Of a stretch of 64,000 bases of DNA, positions 62,000-64,000 are shown piece by piece. The notes under the pieces are model-generated. The model ran no database searches. It saw only the letters and a list, made by a program, of their open reading frames with translations, and had not been told where the DNA came from. A program made the translations under genes and the position numbers. The first letter of the stretch is position 1; each line of letters opens with the position of its first letter. Location of the stretch: the NCBI GenBank assembly GCA_003427395.1, contig BFEA01000091.1, forward strand, positions 2,864,620 through 2,928,619. The letters are read 5' to 3'. The DNA comes from Chara braunii (Eukaryota > Streptophyta > Charophyceae > Charales > Characeae).

Positions 62000-63990
62000 A
62001 GTCAGTCCCTACTCACTCATTGCCTCCTGGTTCTGCCTGTACAACTGAGTCCTGCCTCCATTGGCAGATTGCTCCACTATTCTACCCCGTCTATCATACA
62101 TCTTCCCATCTTCTTCTGTGACCTTTCCTGCTGCCTTGTCCTTGAGGAACTTTGAACACTACAGGGCTTGAAGTTGCCCTCTCTTGAAGAAAAAAACAGG
62201 TTGGGTCATACAACTTCCTGGACCTCTTCTTCTTCCTCTGAGACCCCGATGACGAAGGTGCCTCACTGGTCTTTCTGGTCATCTTATGGCTCTGGGGTAT
62301 ATCCATAGGCTCCTCATGTCTTACCTCCAACCCCTGAGTACTCGACTCTATCTGTATCCCAACTCCCTCAGGCCTGTACTCGGGAGTATCTAACCTCCGT
62401 GCTCTACCCCCAAAAACACCATCCATCGCAACCACCATCCTCACTGGCAGTTGTCCGTGGCTTGTCTCCTGCCTGTACTGGCACGGACTCTGCCGATGAA
62501 CCAAAAGAAGGTACAGGCTGGGTGGCAAGCTCTATAGGTGCTTGGAACTCAAAGGCCTCCTTTTCTGTCTCCCGCTTTGCCTTTGTCTCCTCTGGCTCCA
62601 GGATAACATTTATAATGAATGGCTCAGGAGTTGGGTTTGCCGTAGATGGCTGCCCAAATAAACCCTGCACTGCCTCTCCTTGGATGCCATAGCGTCTACT
62701 CTTAGTCCAATCTACCACTCTGGTAGGCGCTTCTCTCTCCATCCATGCCGTCATATCCTAAATATGTGGTCTCATCTCCTGGATGGTAGCGGCCTGGCTG
62801 GCTGTCTGCGTCCTGAGCTCGTGGATCTCTGCCTCTGCTGCCTCCAAACGTACCCCCAGATTCTCAAACTTCACCTTCCTTCTAGCCAGCTCATCTCTCA
62901 ACATTAAGTACCTCTGGAAATATGTCTTGGCCTGAAAGCGGAACTTGTGGTCCAGCTATCCGCCCGCTGCCCTCACCGTCCCGAGTCCTGCTCTCTCTGA
63001 AGCTGCCAACTCCTCGCTATACTGACCCCAAAATTCGTCCCACATCTCCGTGACCCCACGGGGCTTAGGTGGCACGTCAAGTGGTTGATCTGGTAGCGTT
63101 GTTGCCGCCTCTAATCTCTTCTCTCCTCCCATATCTCCTTCACTCGCTTTCCGACCCTGGCCCGTCTCTCCTCTGCTGTCTCTCCTGTTGGTGCTCTCCC
63201 CCGAGTGCGATGGACCCTTTTCTCTGGAATATCAGCCCTCACCTCTCTTTCTGCCTGGTGTGGCTCCCGTGGTGGCTCCATAGGCACAGGCCCCCCGATG
63301 TCAGGGTGCTCCTGGGCATGTGCCGCCAGATATCTATCGATCGTAGGAAGGACCTCTCTCCTTCAGCCAGTCCCCTCTCGCTTGATCTCTACCCTCACCC
63401 CTGGTGAAAGAGTCGTATTTACGGGAGGTGGTGGAACCTCTCCCTCCTGAAGCTCCTCCCTTGCCTCTCAAGAAACCTCCGACACTATCTCCGACCAGGA
63501 CTCTGGAGCCGGTGTTCGAGGCGGAGTATCCTCTCCAACCTCTATCACATCCTCTGCAGCTTGCCCTCTTTGAGCGCCCTGCACCGTTGCTCGCTCTGGC
63601 TTATGGACCTCCTCCGACGGTACATCCCCAGCTGGCTCATCGCATCTCTCGTCAGCCTTATGCACTTCCCACTATGAAATATCCAAGTGCACCTCCATCT
63701 CCTGCAGTGATCCTCTGGACGGTGACACCTCCTCTCGCGTGTGCTGAGGGGATCCTCTCAATCCCCCTCCAGTAAAACGCTAAAAAACCATCGGGCCTAA
63801 CCCGCACTCAGGATATGCTCCTTGCTCTTCCGCCTCATGTGCTGACTCCTCACCCCGCCTGACAAGTGCCTTACATCCTCTTCGAGATGAAATGGCCTCC
63901 AAGTCCTTGGGCTCAGGGCCCCTTTGCCTCTTGCTCCTTTGCCGCCTCTCGACCCTAGGTTGGGGAGGCTCTGACCGTCGAAAGGCTTCT
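62000..63990 (-). pseudogene. Retrotransposon gag-like region, decayed
   Basis: Read on the minus strand: a charged stretch (IDRYLAAHAQEHPDIGG, ETAEERRARVGKRVKEIWEE), then MWDEFWGQYSEELAASE in a shifted frame. A coiled coil follows (QAKTYFQRYLMLRDELARRK, LEAAEAEIHELRTQTASQ). After a stop come MTAWMEREAP, YGIQGEAVQGLFGQPST and an acidic segment. It ends in SHKMTRKTSEAPSSSGSQRK, KLYDPTCFF and a damaged zinc knuckle (RGQL-AL-CSKFLKDKAAGK). Coiled coil plus basic tail and CCHC remnant fits the Gag of a plant LTR retrotransposon. Several stops and frameshifts make it non-functional. No protease or polymerase follows at lower coordinates. It continues beyond the right edge. Confidence 0.6.
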
Positions 63991-64000
63991 CTCAGGTATG

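Overview
The window is nuclear DNA from a green plant lineage, most plausibly a streptophyte alga such as a Chara-like charophyte. The grounds are: an SPT6 with a plant-type GW/WG tail, an ER cyclophilin with the plant divergent loop, a plant-type 40S protein S10, plastid-type 16S rRNA fossils, a chromovirus, LINEs, tRNA-derived SINEs and very long introns. The genus is an inference. Gene density is low: four recognisable protein genes in 64 kb, the rest mostly repeats.

Layout. 1-11,939 (+): the 3' end of an SPT6-like elongation factor gene. One exon (778-987) and a 3-kb terminal exon (8937-11,939) are separated by a 7.9-kb intron that holds an antisense, internally deleted chromovirus (2288-6169), a SINE relic and several microsatellites. 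13.8-14.7 kb: a Harbinger-type MITE and a 266-bp near-perfect palindrome made from a SINE. 15,577-17,076 (+): an intronless tandem-HIT-domain gene with a TATA box. 17.1-19.4 kb: GA-rich and CAT-rich low-complexity DNA. 19,579-20,211 (-): an intronless secretory-pathway cyclophilin whose 3' end has been tandemly duplicated. 20.9-21.4 kb: a MITE. 21.5-27.3 kb: two decayed LINEs, head to head. 27.4-28.4 kb: a SINE and local tandem repeats.

28.4-45 kb is an AT-richer, gene-free block of old debris: two U6 snRNA-related loci, a mitochondrial-type LSU rRNA scrap, two inverted plastid-type 16S fragments, tRNA-Asp-like relics and several MITEs and SINEs. 45,760-49,348 (-): four exons of the ribosomal protein eS10 gene; the exon carrying its ATG was not located. 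49.4-62 kb: no recognisable gene, but a dimeric ~120-bp tandem array (54.3-54.9 kb) and a family of short conserved repeats (55.2-55.9 kb). 62-64 kb (-): a decayed retrotransposon gag region running off the right edge.

The four genes belong to different processes (transcription elongation and RNA silencing, nucleotide hydrolysis, protein folding, translation) and do not form a pathway. The most interesting items are the enlarged GW/WG platform of the SPT6 protein, the inverted plastid 16S fossils, the U6 dimer and the SINE palindrome. I did not find a convincing new multi-gene system.
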